Shown: one piece after another, positions 7,558 to 16,319 of the stretch | Layout of the letters: every line of letters begins with the position of its first letter | Numbering within the stretch: the first letter of the stretch is position 1 | Assembly: GCF_028867935.1 (NCBI RefSeq) | Contig: NZ_JAPQNS010000002.1 | Location: forward strand, 186,001-250,000 | DNA from: Flavobacterium sp. SUN052 | GTDB lineage: Bacteria > Bacteroidota > Bacteroidia > Flavobacteriales > Flavobacteriaceae | DNA: 64,000 nucleotides | Direction of reading: 5' to 3' | The notes under the pieces: model-generated | The model's database searches: none | Seen by the model: the letters and a program-made list of their open reading frames with translations, nothing else | Told to the model about the DNA's origin: nothing | Program-made: the position numbers and the translations under genes

Positions 7558-10362
7558 ATGCGAACTAATCAATTACTGCTTCTATTTTTAGTTCTATTTA
7601 GCCAGGTAGCGTTTGGCCAGGCTGTTACCACGATTCCCGGTTTCCCCACTGCCGATGCTGAGGTTACAATAATTTTCGACCTGAACCAGGTAAAAGACAG
7701 CCGTGCTCAGGGGCTGCTTGGTAAAACGAGTGATGTTTACCTGTGGTCGGGGGCTGGCACTACTGCCACCGGCGACGCTTTTCAATATCAGCCAGCAGGT
7801 CAGAGCAACTTCAACGCCCCCTTTGTTCCAGGCACCATGACCTCGCTCGGGAACAACAAATGGCAGATCAAACTAATGCCCCGGACCTATTTCGGAGTAC
7901 CCGTTGGACAGCCTATCCGTCGGCTTGGGGTACTGCTGAAAAGTGGCGATGGCAAGGCACAAACGGAAGATTTGTTTGTGACCATTTACGACAATAAACT
8001 GAGTGTAACCCGTGTTGAGCCCACAGCGAAAACCTTTTTCACGGCGGCAAATTCAACGCTTTTATTTCGGGGAAAAGCGTCGCAGCGTGCAACTCTTTCG
8101 CTGACTATCGATGGTCAGCCGGTAGCGCAGCCAACCGTTTCTGACTCGCTTCGTACAACTATTAACACCGGCAGTTCGACGGGTATCCAGCGGAGGGTTA
8201 TATTTCGGGCCCAAACCACCACCGAGATCGCTGCTGACACTTTTTACTTCACCGTTCGGCCCGAACCGACCGTTGCTGCCCTACCCTCTGGCTTACAGGA
8301 TGGCATTAACTACACCAGCTCCACCACGGCTACGCTGGTACTTTTTGCGCCTAAAAAGAATTTCGTTTATGCCATTGGCGAGTTCAACAACTGGCAATCG
8401 GCACCGGGCTACTTAATGAATCGTACACCCGACGGAAACCGTTTTTGGCTCGAACTGAAAAACCTCACGCCAGGAACCGAAGTAGCCTATCAATACCTCG
8501 TTGATGGTACCCTCGCTGTGGCCGACCCGTACGCCGAAAAGCTCCTCGACCCCAACAACGACAAATTTATTCCGGTCACGACCTACCCCAATCTGAAAGC
8601 GTATCCTACCGGCGCTTCGGGTATCGTGTCGGTGCTGCAAACCAATCAGACGCCCTACGTTTGGAAAACAACAACTTTCCAGCGACCCGACCCCACCAAC
8701 ATGGTGGTGTATGAGCTGCTGGTTCGGGATTTCTCGGCTGACCGAAACTACAAAACGGTTACCGATAGCCTGCCCTATCTGAAGCGATTAGGTATCAACT
8801 GCATTGAGATCATGCCGATTATGGAATTCTCGGGCAACGACTCGTGGGGATATAATCCAATTTTCTATCTCGCTCCCGACAAGGCCTATGGCACAAAAGA
8901 CGACCTCAAACGCCTGATCGACGCAGCGCACCAGAGCGGTATTGCGGTGGTGCTCGACATGGTTCTGAATCAGGCCGATTACGATTTCCCTTACGTTAGA
9001 ATGTACTGGGATGGCACCAAGCCTACCGCTGACAGTCCGTTTTTTAACCAACAGGCCACCCATCCATTCAGCGTCTTTTTCGACTTCAACCACGAAAGCC
9101 CCGCCACTCAGGCATTGGTAGAGCGGGTAAACCGGCATTGGCTACAAGAGTACCGGATCGACGGGTTCCGATTTGACCTTTCAAAAGGGTTTACCCAGAA
9201 ACAATCGGGCGACAACGTAGCCAATTGGGGGGCCTATGATGCCAGTCGGATTGCGATCTGGAAACGCATTTACGACCAGATTCGGGCGTACGACAAAACG
9301 GCTTACGTGATTCTGGAACATTTTGCGGATAACGCCGAAGAAAAGGAATTATCGGATTATGGCATGATGCTTTGGGGCAACCACAACGGCGATTTTCGCA
9401 ACGCGGCTAAGGGATTAACGTCAAACGTCAATGGTCTGTCGTACAAAGAACGCGGCTGGACAAAACCCAACTTGATTGGTTATGCCGAAAGTCATGACGA
9501 AGAACGAGTTCTGTTTGACGTAACTAAAAACGGTCGTGTTGAAGGTTCATACAGCACCCGCGATGCGAACACCGCCCTTGATCGGGCCAAATTGGCTGCC
9601 GTATTCTTAATGGCTACGCCCGGCCCTAAAATGATCTGGCAGTTTGGTGAACTGGGGTACGATATAAGCATCGAGCAAAACGGTCGGACAGGAACCAAAC
9701 CTGTTCGCTGGGATTATTATGGCGACGCCAACCGCCGGAAATTATACGGCGTTTATCGCGAGATGATCAAGCTGAAACAGTCCATTGCGGCTTTCCGGAC
9801 AGCGGATTTCACAATGAACACCAGCCCCATTGTGAAGCGCATCACCCTCCGCGATCCTTCTAACACGATTTTCCTGATCGGCAACACCGATGCTGAAGCT
9901 CGTTCGGTGGAGGCTGGTTTCCCAACGGCGGGCCGCTGGGTTGACTTCTTCACCGGTGAGTCTATTACCATTTCTGACCCAAACGCATCGGTCACGCTGG
10001 CACCGGGCGAATTTCACTTGTTCTCATCGCAACCGCTGCCCAAACCCGAAGCGGGTCTGGTACCATTCGGCTCTACTCTATCGACGGTTTTAGCGATTGA
10101 AGAAGCCAGTGCTGACGGCTTCACCATCTCGCCCAACCCTACCGCCGATGAGGCCGTACTGGAACTCAGCAGCGCTTACCGTGGTTTGGTCAATCTCCGT
10201 CTGACTGATGCCACTGGCCGCGAAATTCGCACCACCCGCTCTAACAAGACGACCGAAAATTTCCGACAGTCGGTTGACTTGCGTCCATTAGCACCGGGTT
10301 TGTACTTCATTCGGGTTCAGCAGGGCGAGCGGTCAGCCGTTCGGAAAGTGTTAAAACAGTAA
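7558..10362 (+). CDS. Secreted GH13 alpha-amylase-family protein with T9SS sorting tail
   Basis: A 934-residue multidomain protein. Signal peptide 1-20 (AFGQ). An N-terminal beta domain (about 22-230) is followed by a CBM48-like domain (about 245-330, FAPKKNFVYAIGEFNNW, then VAYQYLVDGTLAVADPYAEK). A GH13 barrel follows (about 370-760), with the nucleophile Asp in DGFRFDLSKGF near 540, the acid/base Glu in VILEHF near 587 and the third acid in ESHDEERV near 647. Residues 855-934 are a type A type-IX-secretion sorting domain (SPNPTADEAVLEL to RKVLKQ), so the enzyme should be exported or anchored at the cell surface. Oddly, conserved region I reads DMVLNQ, with Gln where GH13 enzymes have His. 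The likely role is alpha-glucan breakdown; exact specificity is unknown. Confidence 0.9.
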   Translation: MRTNQLLLLFLVLFSQVAFGQAVTTIPGFPTADAEVTIIFDLNQVKDSRAQGLLGKTSDVYLWSGAGTTATGDAFQYQPAGQSNFNAPFVPGTMTSLGNNKWQIKLMPRTYFGVPVGQPIRRLGVLLKSGDGKAQTEDLFVTIYDNKLSVTRVEPTAKTFFTAANSTLLFRGKASQRATLSLTIDGQPVAQPTVSDSLRTTINTGSSTGIQRRVIFRAQTTTEIAADTFYFTVRPEPTVAALPSGLQDGINYTSSTTATLVLFAPKKNFVYAIGEFNNWQSAPGYLMNRTPDGNRFWLELKNLTPGTEVAYQYLVDGTLAVADPYAEKLLDPNNDKFIPVTTYPNLKAYPTGASGIVSVLQTNQTPYVWKTTTFQRPDPTNMVVYELLVRDFSADRNYKTVTDSLPYLKRLGINCIEIMPIMEFSGNDSWGYNPIFYLAPDKAYGTKDDLKRLIDAAHQSGIAVVLDMVLNQADYDFPYVRMYWDGTKPTADSPFFNQQATHPFSVFFDFNHESPATQALVERVNRHWLQEYRIDGFRFDLSKGFTQKQSGDNVANWGAYDASRIAIWKRIYDQIRAYDKTAYVILEHFADNAEEKELSDYGMMLWGNHNGDFRNAAKGLTSNVNGLSYKERGWTKPNLIGYAESHDEERVLFDVTKNGRVEGSYSTRDANTALDRAKLAAVFLMATPGPKMIWQFGELGYDISIEQNGRTGTKPVRWDYYGDANRRKLYGVYREMIKLKQSIAAFRTADFTMNTSPIVKRITLRDPSNTIFLIGNTDAEARSVEAGFPTAGRWVDFFTGESITISDPNASVTLAPGEFHLFSSQPLPKPEAGLVPFGSTLSTVLAIEEASADGFTISPNPTADEAVLELSSAYRGLVNLRLTDATGREIRTTRSNKTTENFRQSVDLRPLAPGLYFIRVQQGERSAVRKVLKQ

Positions 10363-10399
10363 TTTTGTGCTCAATTAACCAGCTCTCTATCTTTACAGC

Positions 10400-10816
10400 A
10401 TGGCCCGCGATATTTTTCATCAAGCTGTTCGAGAAGCTCTTGAGGTAGAAGGTTGGATAATTACACACGATCCCTTAATCCTAAAATTAGGCGGATTACG
10501 ACTCGAAATAGATTTAGCAGCCGAACAGGTATTGGCGGCTGAGCGAGGGACTGAACACATTGCTGTAGAGGTGAAGAGCTTTTTGAGCAAGTCAAAACTC
10601 AACGATTTCTACGAGGCCAAAGGCCAGTACGACGTTTATCGAATAGGATTACAAGAGGAACAAATTCCTCGAAAACTGTATTTGGCTGTCGATGCTGACA
10701 TTTTTCATTCGTTCTTCCAGAAATTCCTGATTAGCAAAGTTCTGGAAGACGATGCAATTTCTGTTCTTGTTTTTGACGCTTCTGCCAAACGAATTGTACA
10801 ATGGATAAACCGCTGA
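10400..10816 (+). CDS. xisH: XisH-family protein, PD-(D/E)XK nuclease-like
   Basis: A 138-residue protein matching the XisH family in length and sequence (MARDIFHQAVREALEVEGW opening, RLEIDLAAE, IAVEVKSF, NDFYEAKGQYDVYR). The family is known from cyanobacteria, where XisH and XisI are needed for excision of the fdxN element in heterocysts. A nuclease-like PD-(D/E)XK core is visible: Asp38 in EID, then Glu57-x-Lys59 in EVK. The gene overlaps xisI by 16 bases, so the two are surely co-expressed. There is no site-specific recombinase here, so the excision role cannot apply locally. The AT content is higher than in the flanking amylase genes, suggesting transfer. A TATCTTTA box lies four bases before the ATG. 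Confidence 0.85.
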   Translation: MARDIFHQAVREALEVEGWIITHDPLILKLGGLRLEIDLAAEQVLAAERGTEHIAVEVKSFLSKSKLNDFYEAKGQYDVYRIGLQEEQIPRKLYLAVDADIFHSFFQKFLISKVLEDDAISVLVFDASAKRIVQWINR

Positions 10817-11148
10817 GTAAATACCAGAAAATTATTATTGAACTGCTCACTTATTATGCCAATGCTCCAGCTATTGTTATTGGGGGTGAACAAACAGAAG
10901 AGCAACTCATTCTAGACACACAACATGACCATTATCAAATCCTTACGATAGGTTGGGAGAATGGAAAGCGTGTTTATTACCCTATTTTTCACCTCGATAT
11001 TAAAGACGGTAAAATCTGGGTTCAGGAAGACGCTACTGACTTTGATCTGGTAGGTGAATTAGAACGCCGTGGCGTTTCCCGGCAAGATATTGTGCTGGGA
11101 TTCCAGCCGCCCTATAAACGAGCGTTGAGTGGTTATGCTATTGCCTGA
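10801..11148 (+). CDS. xisI: XisI-family protein, partner of XisH
   Basis: A 115-residue protein with the XisI family pattern: SKYQKIIIELLTYYAN opening, a strand-rich centre (DHYQILTIGWENGKRVYYPIFHLDIKDGKIWVQED), and the late segments TDFDLVGELERRGVSRQDIVLGFQPPYKR. Family length is about 110 residues, so it is complete. The start ATG overlaps the end of xisH by 16 bases. In cyanobacteria the pair is accessory to fdxN-element excision; elsewhere the role is not established. A nuclease plus small partner arrangement would also fit a toxin-antitoxin or defence function, which is my inference only. Confidence 0.85.
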   Translation: MDKPLSKYQKIIIELLTYYANAPAIVIGGEQTEEQLILDTQHDHYQILTIGWENGKRVYYPIFHLDIKDGKIWVQEDATDFDLVGELERRGVSRQDIVLGFQPPYKRALSGYAIA

Positions 11149-11177
11149 TTTGAGCTTGCTGCTTAGTATTTGACCGC

Positions 11178-13199
11178 TTATTTCTTCCCATGCTTACGGA
11201 AAGCAGCAATGAATTGAAAAATGCCGTAGCCAACGAAAATACGACCAACAAAATCGGCAGCGTAAGCCCCAAAACTCAGATTAACCTGTTTTACAAAATC
11301 AGGTTTATGAGTCGGGTCTAAAAACTGAAAATACTGCCCAGCCAATGCCCAATCGAAGGCGGTGGGTTGGAATAACCGGCCAATGGTCAAGAGAAAGAGC
11401 AGATAAAAAAAGGCAGCAGTCCCCAGCGTAAACGCTAACGCCCGGCCCCAGCTCTCGCCGTGAAGATTGGACAAGCGGTTGAGTTGAAAGGTCTTTAAAT
11501 CCCAGAAGGTTGTACTGAACCATGTCTGTTCACCTTGTCGACGCAGCCGTAATAATCTCTCCTGATGTTCGGCTGTTTTGGCCTGTAGGGTGGTAGCCCA
11601 ATACACGTCCCCTTGCCCGTCGAATATCTTTTTTAGTTGGTTATAAGCTGATACTTTCTGCTCTTCCCAAGCCAACGTGTCAGGCTGCTCCCCGTAAATG
11701 ACGATGTTGCTTTGAGGCACGGTGCCACCCGACATAAACACTTCCGTAATCTTGGAATTGCTAAATTCAAACCGAAAGCTACCTAGATCACAACTAGTAA
11801 ACTCAGTTTTACCGAGGGAGGATTGGGAAACGCGAAAGGTAGACTCAGCGATGTTCAGTTGGTTAGGTTGAGTACCTGTTAATTTTGCCAAACGGTATTG
11901 ATGATAGCTCTGGTTCTGATTATTTGCGATTGTATCGTTGTCGTTTTCGCCGACTTGCTTGTATGCATCATACCAAGTAAAAGGTTCAGATAGTGGCTGT
12001 AGCTGACGCATATACAGTTGCCCTTGCATTGCAAATTCTACCATCAGACAAGCATAAACCCTACAATTAAGCAACGATACGGTTGATTCTTTACTAAGCG
12101 TCAGATGCCGAAAATCAAGTAAGTTAATCTGGGAGTTGGTGAAATACGCTTCCATCTTACACCCCGACCGGATTTCTAATTCTGGAATGTAGCAGTCGGT
12201 TAACCTCATCTGGGCGATAGTAGCGGACTGAAGGAAAAAGCTCGCGCATAGCTCATACCCTTCAAAACCAGAACAAAAGCTGTCAACAATTTTAAAATTA
12301 CCCGCTGTGCTGGCCCTTTCAATACTAAACTTACCTATTGTACTAGCTTCAATATTGAACTGACCAATAGTACTATAATCTTTAATCCAGAAATTACCCG
12401 TAGTACTTTTTGCATCAACACTTAAATCGCCTGCTGTACTACTTCCACTAATATCAAAAAATTCTGTTTTGCTTTCCCCAGTAACCCAAATCCGGCCGGT
12501 CTTACTGGCCTTAGTAATCCAGAACGCACCCGCCTTACTGGCCTCACTTATCTTAAAAATACCAGTTTCACTTGATTCATCAATCCAGAACTGACCTGTT
12601 GTGCTAGCTCCTTGAATACTAAAATCACCAGCTTTGCTTGCCCCAGATAGTCTGCAACCACCTATCTTGCTGGCTCCATCAATATAGAAATTCCCTGTTG
12701 TACTGGCTCCATGAATGCCGAAATAGCTCGTCGTACTGGCCCCGTCAATCCTTACATAGCCAATCTTACTAAACTGCACAACTCCAAAACCACCTATTGT
12801 ACTAGCAAATATGTGAAAATTTGTACAGACAGATTCAGCAGCATCAGAATCAGTCAATCGACTTTCTTTTAGAGTGAGTGAAGGTAGCCGACTCCGTAGT
12901 AAAAATAGATTTGGCACTTGCCTATACAAATTGGCTATTTGGATAGCTGATTCGGCTTCAGGAGCATTTACCTCAACGGCCATCAGGCAGGTGAACATAG
13001 TTTCCTCATAACCCCATAAACTCCTTGGATCATCACCAGGAAGGCGTTCACGCAGCAGTGATGTTGTTAATCTCTCTACTCCTTTATTTCGGAGTTCATC
13101 GGCGCGAAGTGCAAAGTCGGCTTCGGTAGCAGTGAAGGCAAAAACGAAATCGTCGGCACTAAGTTTATGTTTATAGGTGCGAAGCTGGTCGGAGGCCAT
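11178..13199 (-). CDS. Membrane protein with sixteen 11-residue repeats
   Basis: A 673-residue protein that I cannot place in a named family. Residues 1-130 are a soluble, mostly helical domain. Residues 131-305 are sixteen near-tandem units of eleven residues (one has ten) with consensus x-A-S-(T/K)-x-G-x-F-x-I-x. The alternating small and aromatic/aliphatic positions suggest a beta-solenoid. Residues about 310-500 are looser beta-rich sequence (CELL-surface-like pattern not seen). A helical linker follows (about 515-575). Two hydrophobic helices near 586-608 and 648-667 precede a basic end (AFRKHGKK), so it is probably membrane-anchored by its C-terminus with the repeats in the cytoplasm. 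No signal peptide. It follows xisHI convergently with a 29-base gap and is AT-rich for this window. It resembles pentapeptide-repeat membrane proteins in layout, but the repeat length differs. Confidence 0.7.
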   Translation of the reverse strand: MASDQLRTYKHKLSADDFVFAFTATEADFALRADELRNKGVERLTTSLLRERLPGDDPRSLWGYEETMFTCLMAVEVNAPEAESAIQIANLYRQVPNLFLLRSRLPSLTLKESRLTDSDAAESVCTNFHIFASTIGGFGVVQFSKIGYVRIDGASTTSYFGIHGASTTGNFYIDGASKIGGCRLSGASKAGDFSIQGASTTGQFWIDESSETGIFKISEASKAGAFWITKASKTGRIWVTGESKTEFFDISGSSTAGDLSVDAKSTTGNFWIKDYSTIGQFNIEASTIGKFSIERASTAGNFKIVDSFCSGFEGYELCASFFLQSATIAQMRLTDCYIPELEIRSGCKMEAYFTNSQINLLDFRHLTLSKESTVSLLNCRVYACLMVEFAMQGQLYMRQLQPLSEPFTWYDAYKQVGENDNDTIANNQNQSYHQYRLAKLTGTQPNQLNIAESTFRVSQSSLGKTEFTSCDLGSFRFEFSNSKITEVFMSGGTVPQSNIVIYGEQPDTLAWEEQKVSAYNQLKKIFDGQGDVYWATTLQAKTAEHQERLLRLRRQGEQTWFSTTFWDLKTFQLNRLSNLHGESWGRALAFTLGTAAFFYLLFLLTIGRLFQPTAFDWALAGQYFQFLDPTHKPDFVKQVNLSFGAYAADFVGRIFVGYGIFQFIAAFRKHGKK
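12284..12809 (-). repeat. Coding 33-base tandem repeat array
   Basis: This stretch encodes the sixteen 11-residue units of the membrane protein at 11178-13199. At DNA level the units are degenerate, sharing words such as TTGTACTGGCTCC on the plus strand, so the array is old rather than recently amplified. One unit is 30 bases instead of 33. Confidence 0.8.
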
Positions 13200-13298
13200 G
13201 ATGGAAAATGTAGCAGGGTGTGTTAGCCGAAAGATACCAAAATTGTTCGTAGCTGGACTGTTCTATGTAAATTTGGAGGTGGAAAACCATCCGGGTGT

Positions 13299-13322
13299 GT
13301 GAGCTGTGAGGACACAGCTCAC
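13299..13322. other. Perfect 10-base-pair hairpin between divergent genes
   Basis: GTGAGCTGTG (13299-13308) and CACAGCTCAC (13313-13322) are perfect inverted repeats around a four-base loop. They lie upstream of both flanking genes, so this is more likely an operator or leader structure than a terminator. No T-run follows. Confidence 0.35.
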
Positions 13323-13357
13323 GGGAAGTTCAGCATCCAATTACCCTTTTAACCAAG

Positions 13358-13369
13358 TCACCTAGTTAC
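13358..13369 (+). repeat. TNACCTAGTWAC core before a TTG start
   Basis: TCACCTAGTTAC ends five bases before the TTG start of the GH13 gene. It is the reverse complement of the core seen at 4676-4687 and 25384-25395, and again sits just before a start codon when read on the coding strand. Confidence 0.55.
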
Positions 13370-13374
13370 TTCCA

Positions 13375-14883
13375 TTGAAATCTGACATTCTCGGCCATAC
13401 GGGCGTTCATTACGAAATTTTCGTCCGGGCCTTTTGCGATACGAACCACGATGGCCTCGGCGACCTTAATGGCGTGACGGCCAAACTGGACTACTTACAC
13501 GATTTGGGCATTACGGCTATTTGGCTCATGCCTATCAATTCGTCGCCCTCGTACCACAAATACGACGTAACCGATTACTACAGCATTGACCGGGATTACG
13601 GCACCCTCGACGACTTCAAAAAGCTGATTGCCGAAGCTCATCAGCGTGGAATCCGGGTGATTATGGATTTCGTAATCAACCACACGAGCACGCAGCATCC
13701 CTGGTTCAAAGAGGCTATCAAAGGGCCAGACAATCCGTACTGGAACTGGTATGTCTGGATGAAACCCGCCGATATTAAAGCACTTCACCTCGAAACCCGT
13801 GCCATCACCGCCGACTCACAGGAACGCAATCCCTGGCACGCAGTTCCGGGTGCCCCCTACGACGATAAATACTACGCTCTGTTTTGGAACGGCATGCCCG
13901 ACCTCAACTTCGACCACCCACCCGTGCGCGAAGCTATCTATGAAGCTGGCCGGTATTGGCTCGAAGAAATAGGCGTAGATGGGTTCCGACTCGATGCAGC
14001 ACGACATATATATCCCGAGTGGGAGGAGCCCAAAAACCATGCGTTCTGGCAGGAGTTTCGGGAGAAAATGGAGACGATAAAGCACGATGTTTACCTCGTT
14101 GGCGAGGTCTGGACCCGTCCATATCGCATCGCGCCCTATTTCCGGGGCCTAAAAGCGAACTTCAATTTCGACCTGCGGCTAAGTATCGAGCAAATTGTCC
14201 GTAATGAGGATGATACAGAGGAAATCATTGCGTTTCTGGCGGAATCGCAAGCCGCTTTTGAGCAGGTAAACCCCAATTTTATCGACGCACTCATCTTGTC
14301 GAACCACGATCAGAACCGGATTGGAAGCCTGCTCAACGGCCACCCTAGCCGTTTGAAAGTAGCGGCTAATCTGTTGCTGACGCTGCCTGGCAACCCGTAT
14401 CTGTATTACGGCGAAGAAATTGGGATGCTGGGCCTGAAACCCGATGAGAACCTCCGCGAGCCATTCTTGTGGGACATTGGCAAACAGGATTCCGACCGTG
14501 CTCGCTGGCGTAAGGCAAAGTATTCGACCAGCCGTACGGTGAAGCCCCTTGCACAACAGCAAACCGAATCTGATTCGCTTTTCTGCCATTACAAACGCCT
14601 GATCCAGTTCCGTAACAATCACCCTGTTCTGAATGACAACCTCAGCAGACTGGAACAATGCAACATCAGGCAAAAAGGAATTGTGGCGTTTATTCGGCGC
14701 GGAACCAACGGGCAGCGCATCTTGGTAGTCCATAATCTCAGCCAAACGCCCGCTACGGTCATGCTCCCCCCCGACGAACAAGCGAGTTTCGATCGTATGA
14801 CCTACCAGAGCGTTTCATCAACGGCTTTACTACCGGAGGGGTTGTTGCTGGGAGCCTATAGTTTTGCCATTTTAGAAAGCTAA
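13375..14883 (+). CDS. Cytoplasmic GH13 alpha-amylase/alpha-glucosidase-family enzyme
   Basis: A 502-residue single-domain GH13 enzyme without a signal peptide. Conserved regions: I, FVINHTS near 101; II, VDGFRLDAARH with the nucleophile Asp near 207; III, VGEVW with the acid/base Glu near 244; IV, LSNHDQNR with the third acid near 312. The YEIFVRAFCDTNHDGLGDLNG start is typical of oligosaccharide-cleaving GH13 members, and a C-terminal beta domain ends the protein. The start must be TTG at 13375: a TAG is four codons upstream in frame, and no ATG occurs before residue 50. It presumably acts on oligosaccharides imported after the surface enzyme at 7558 has worked. Exact linkage specificity is unknown. 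Confidence 0.9.
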   Translation: MKSDILGHTGVHYEIFVRAFCDTNHDGLGDLNGVTAKLDYLHDLGITAIWLMPINSSPSYHKYDVTDYYSIDRDYGTLDDFKKLIAEAHQRGIRVIMDFVINHTSTQHPWFKEAIKGPDNPYWNWYVWMKPADIKALHLETRAITADSQERNPWHAVPGAPYDDKYYALFWNGMPDLNFDHPPVREAIYEAGRYWLEEIGVDGFRLDAARHIYPEWEEPKNHAFWQEFREKMETIKHDVYLVGEVWTRPYRIAPYFRGLKANFNFDLRLSIEQIVRNEDDTEEIIAFLAESQAAFEQVNPNFIDALILSNHDQNRIGSLLNGHPSRLKVAANLLLTLPGNPYLYYGEEIGMLGLKPDENLREPFLWDIGKQDSDRARWRKAKYSTSRTVKPLAQQQTESDSLFCHYKRLIQFRNNHPVLNDNLSRLEQCNIRQKGIVAFIRRGTNGQRILVVHNLSQTPATVMLPPDEQASFDRMTYQSVSSTALLPEGLLLGAYSFAILES

Positions 14884-14890
14884 GAATGAT

Positions 14891-16036
14891 TTATTTCCTC
14901 CCTGCAATGACATACCGAAGCGAGAAACCACTGCCAAGCCGGGCTGAGAGACTAGCTACATGCACGCGGTTCTTCTCATCGAAATTAACCACTTGATAGG
15001 AAGCATTGGCGAGGGACGTTTCAACCATAAACCGATTGCTGATCAGGTAAGCCAAACCCAGCCCGACACTTCCCTGGATTCCATTCACTCGTTGGTCTGA
15101 TGAAGTTACTCTATTGCTTGAGTATTCCACTGCTCCCCGCAAAAATGGAGTTAAGCGCCGATTCGACAGATAGCGCTGCACGTATGGTGCAATCGAATAC
15201 GTCTGGTATGTACTATTGCTGATTGTGGGCGTTTGCGTTTGGGTATTTGTCGAAAAGCCAAGTCCAATTCCCAGCAATGTATTTTTGGCGATAAAACGGC
15301 CAATCGAAGTATTGATCGAGAATGTGGTGCCTCTGGCTTCCCGGGTCTCGCCAGCTCCACTTATTACTTGTTTGTTTCCGAAAGCACTAAAACCACCTTC
15401 TACAATCCAATTACCGGCCTGAGTCGTGGTCAACTTAGTGTTCGAGTTGTCTTTACCGGTTCCCGTTGGACCAGTCCAATATACCAAACCCAAGTTAATA
15501 TCTCCGGCCAGCACTGGCAAACTTGTACTGCTTATTGCGCCCTGCAAAGCAAGTCGATTGCTCAGAAAATAGGTAGCGCCTGCTTCAACCGTTGGGCTAA
15601 CAGAGTAGCTGGTTGTGCGTACTTTGCCCGTTGTTGCAGAGCCAAGGGGCGCATCAGCTTGTGTATTATCGAAACCAGCACTGACACCTGCGCCGGCAAA
15701 TACGAGCACCGAACCAACGGCCCAGTAACGACGAAAAAAGGGATTAACTAACCCTCTATTTCGTTGATCCCTGTTTTCATTTGCCTGTTCAGGGCTGATG
15801 CGATTATACTGACCAGCGAATTGAACATTGGCTCCAATTAGCCAATCTTTTGCTACAAACTGTCCATAAACCAAGTCTAACGAGGGTGATAATTCTATTC
15901 GCTTGAACGAAGAGTTTGTTTGCTGGCTGTAGTCAAAACCAATTCCTCCCCCCAGAATGCCGTTGCCTTTCTGTGTCTGCGCCTGAGCCAATCCAGAAAA
16001 GAGCAAACCTGCTGTTAGTAAAAGTTTTTTTCTCAT
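14891..16036 (-). CDS. Outer-membrane beta-barrel protein, unknown role
   Basis: A 381-residue protein with a clear signal peptide (LLLTAGLLFSGLAQAQ, cut near residue 20). The mature part consists of alternating beta strands and polar loops with Gly and aromatic residues, such as GGGIGFDYS, FVAKDWLIGANVQFAG, FIAKNTLLGIGLGFS, LTPFLRGAVEYSS and FMVETSLANASYQVV. This is the pattern of an 8- to 14-stranded barrel (porin-like or OMP_b-brl type). It ends FSLRYVIAGRK, with aromatic residues in the last strand. I do not recognise a narrower family. It converges with the GH13 gene with a seven-base gap; no partner gene is evident. Confidence 0.7.
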   Translation of the reverse strand: MRKKLLLTAGLLFSGLAQAQTQKGNGILGGGIGFDYSQQTNSSFKRIELSPSLDLVYGQFVAKDWLIGANVQFAGQYNRISPEQANENRDQRNRGLVNPFFRRYWAVGSVLVFAGAGVSAGFDNTQADAPLGSATTGKVRTTSYSVSPTVEAGATYFLSNRLALQGAISSTSLPVLAGDINLGLVYWTGPTGTGKDNSNTKLTTTQAGNWIVEGGFSAFGNKQVISGAGETREARGTTFSINTSIGRFIAKNTLLGIGLGFSTNTQTQTPTISNSTYQTYSIAPYVQRYLSNRRLTPFLRGAVEYSSNRVTSSDQRVNGIQGSVGLGLAYLISNRFMVETSLANASYQVVNFDEKNRVHVASLSARLGSGFSLRYVIAGRK

Positions 16037-16319
16037 GGGGATCTATGGGATAAAGTCAATACTCGTCAAGTAGCAAAACGGCTGTAGCCCTAACCTATTG
16101 TCACCGGTAGACTAAATCAATAGGACAAACCAATCAGTATTAAAATACGCTGATTCATGCACATTCGTGGGATCATTCTATCCTATTTAAAACCAGCGGT
16201 TTATCCACGCTATCATCCAAATATTCTATTAAAAATGTGGAAATAATACCCCAAAAGTTTGGCATCTTTTCCACACCGGCCTATTTTCGCCAACGATACT
16301 TGAACTTAACCTACGAAAC

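Noticed and set aside
12284..12809. Regular repeats resembling a CRISPR array
   Set aside because: The 33-base period keeps reading frame and encodes the 11-residue units; there are no unique spacers of constant length and no cas genes.
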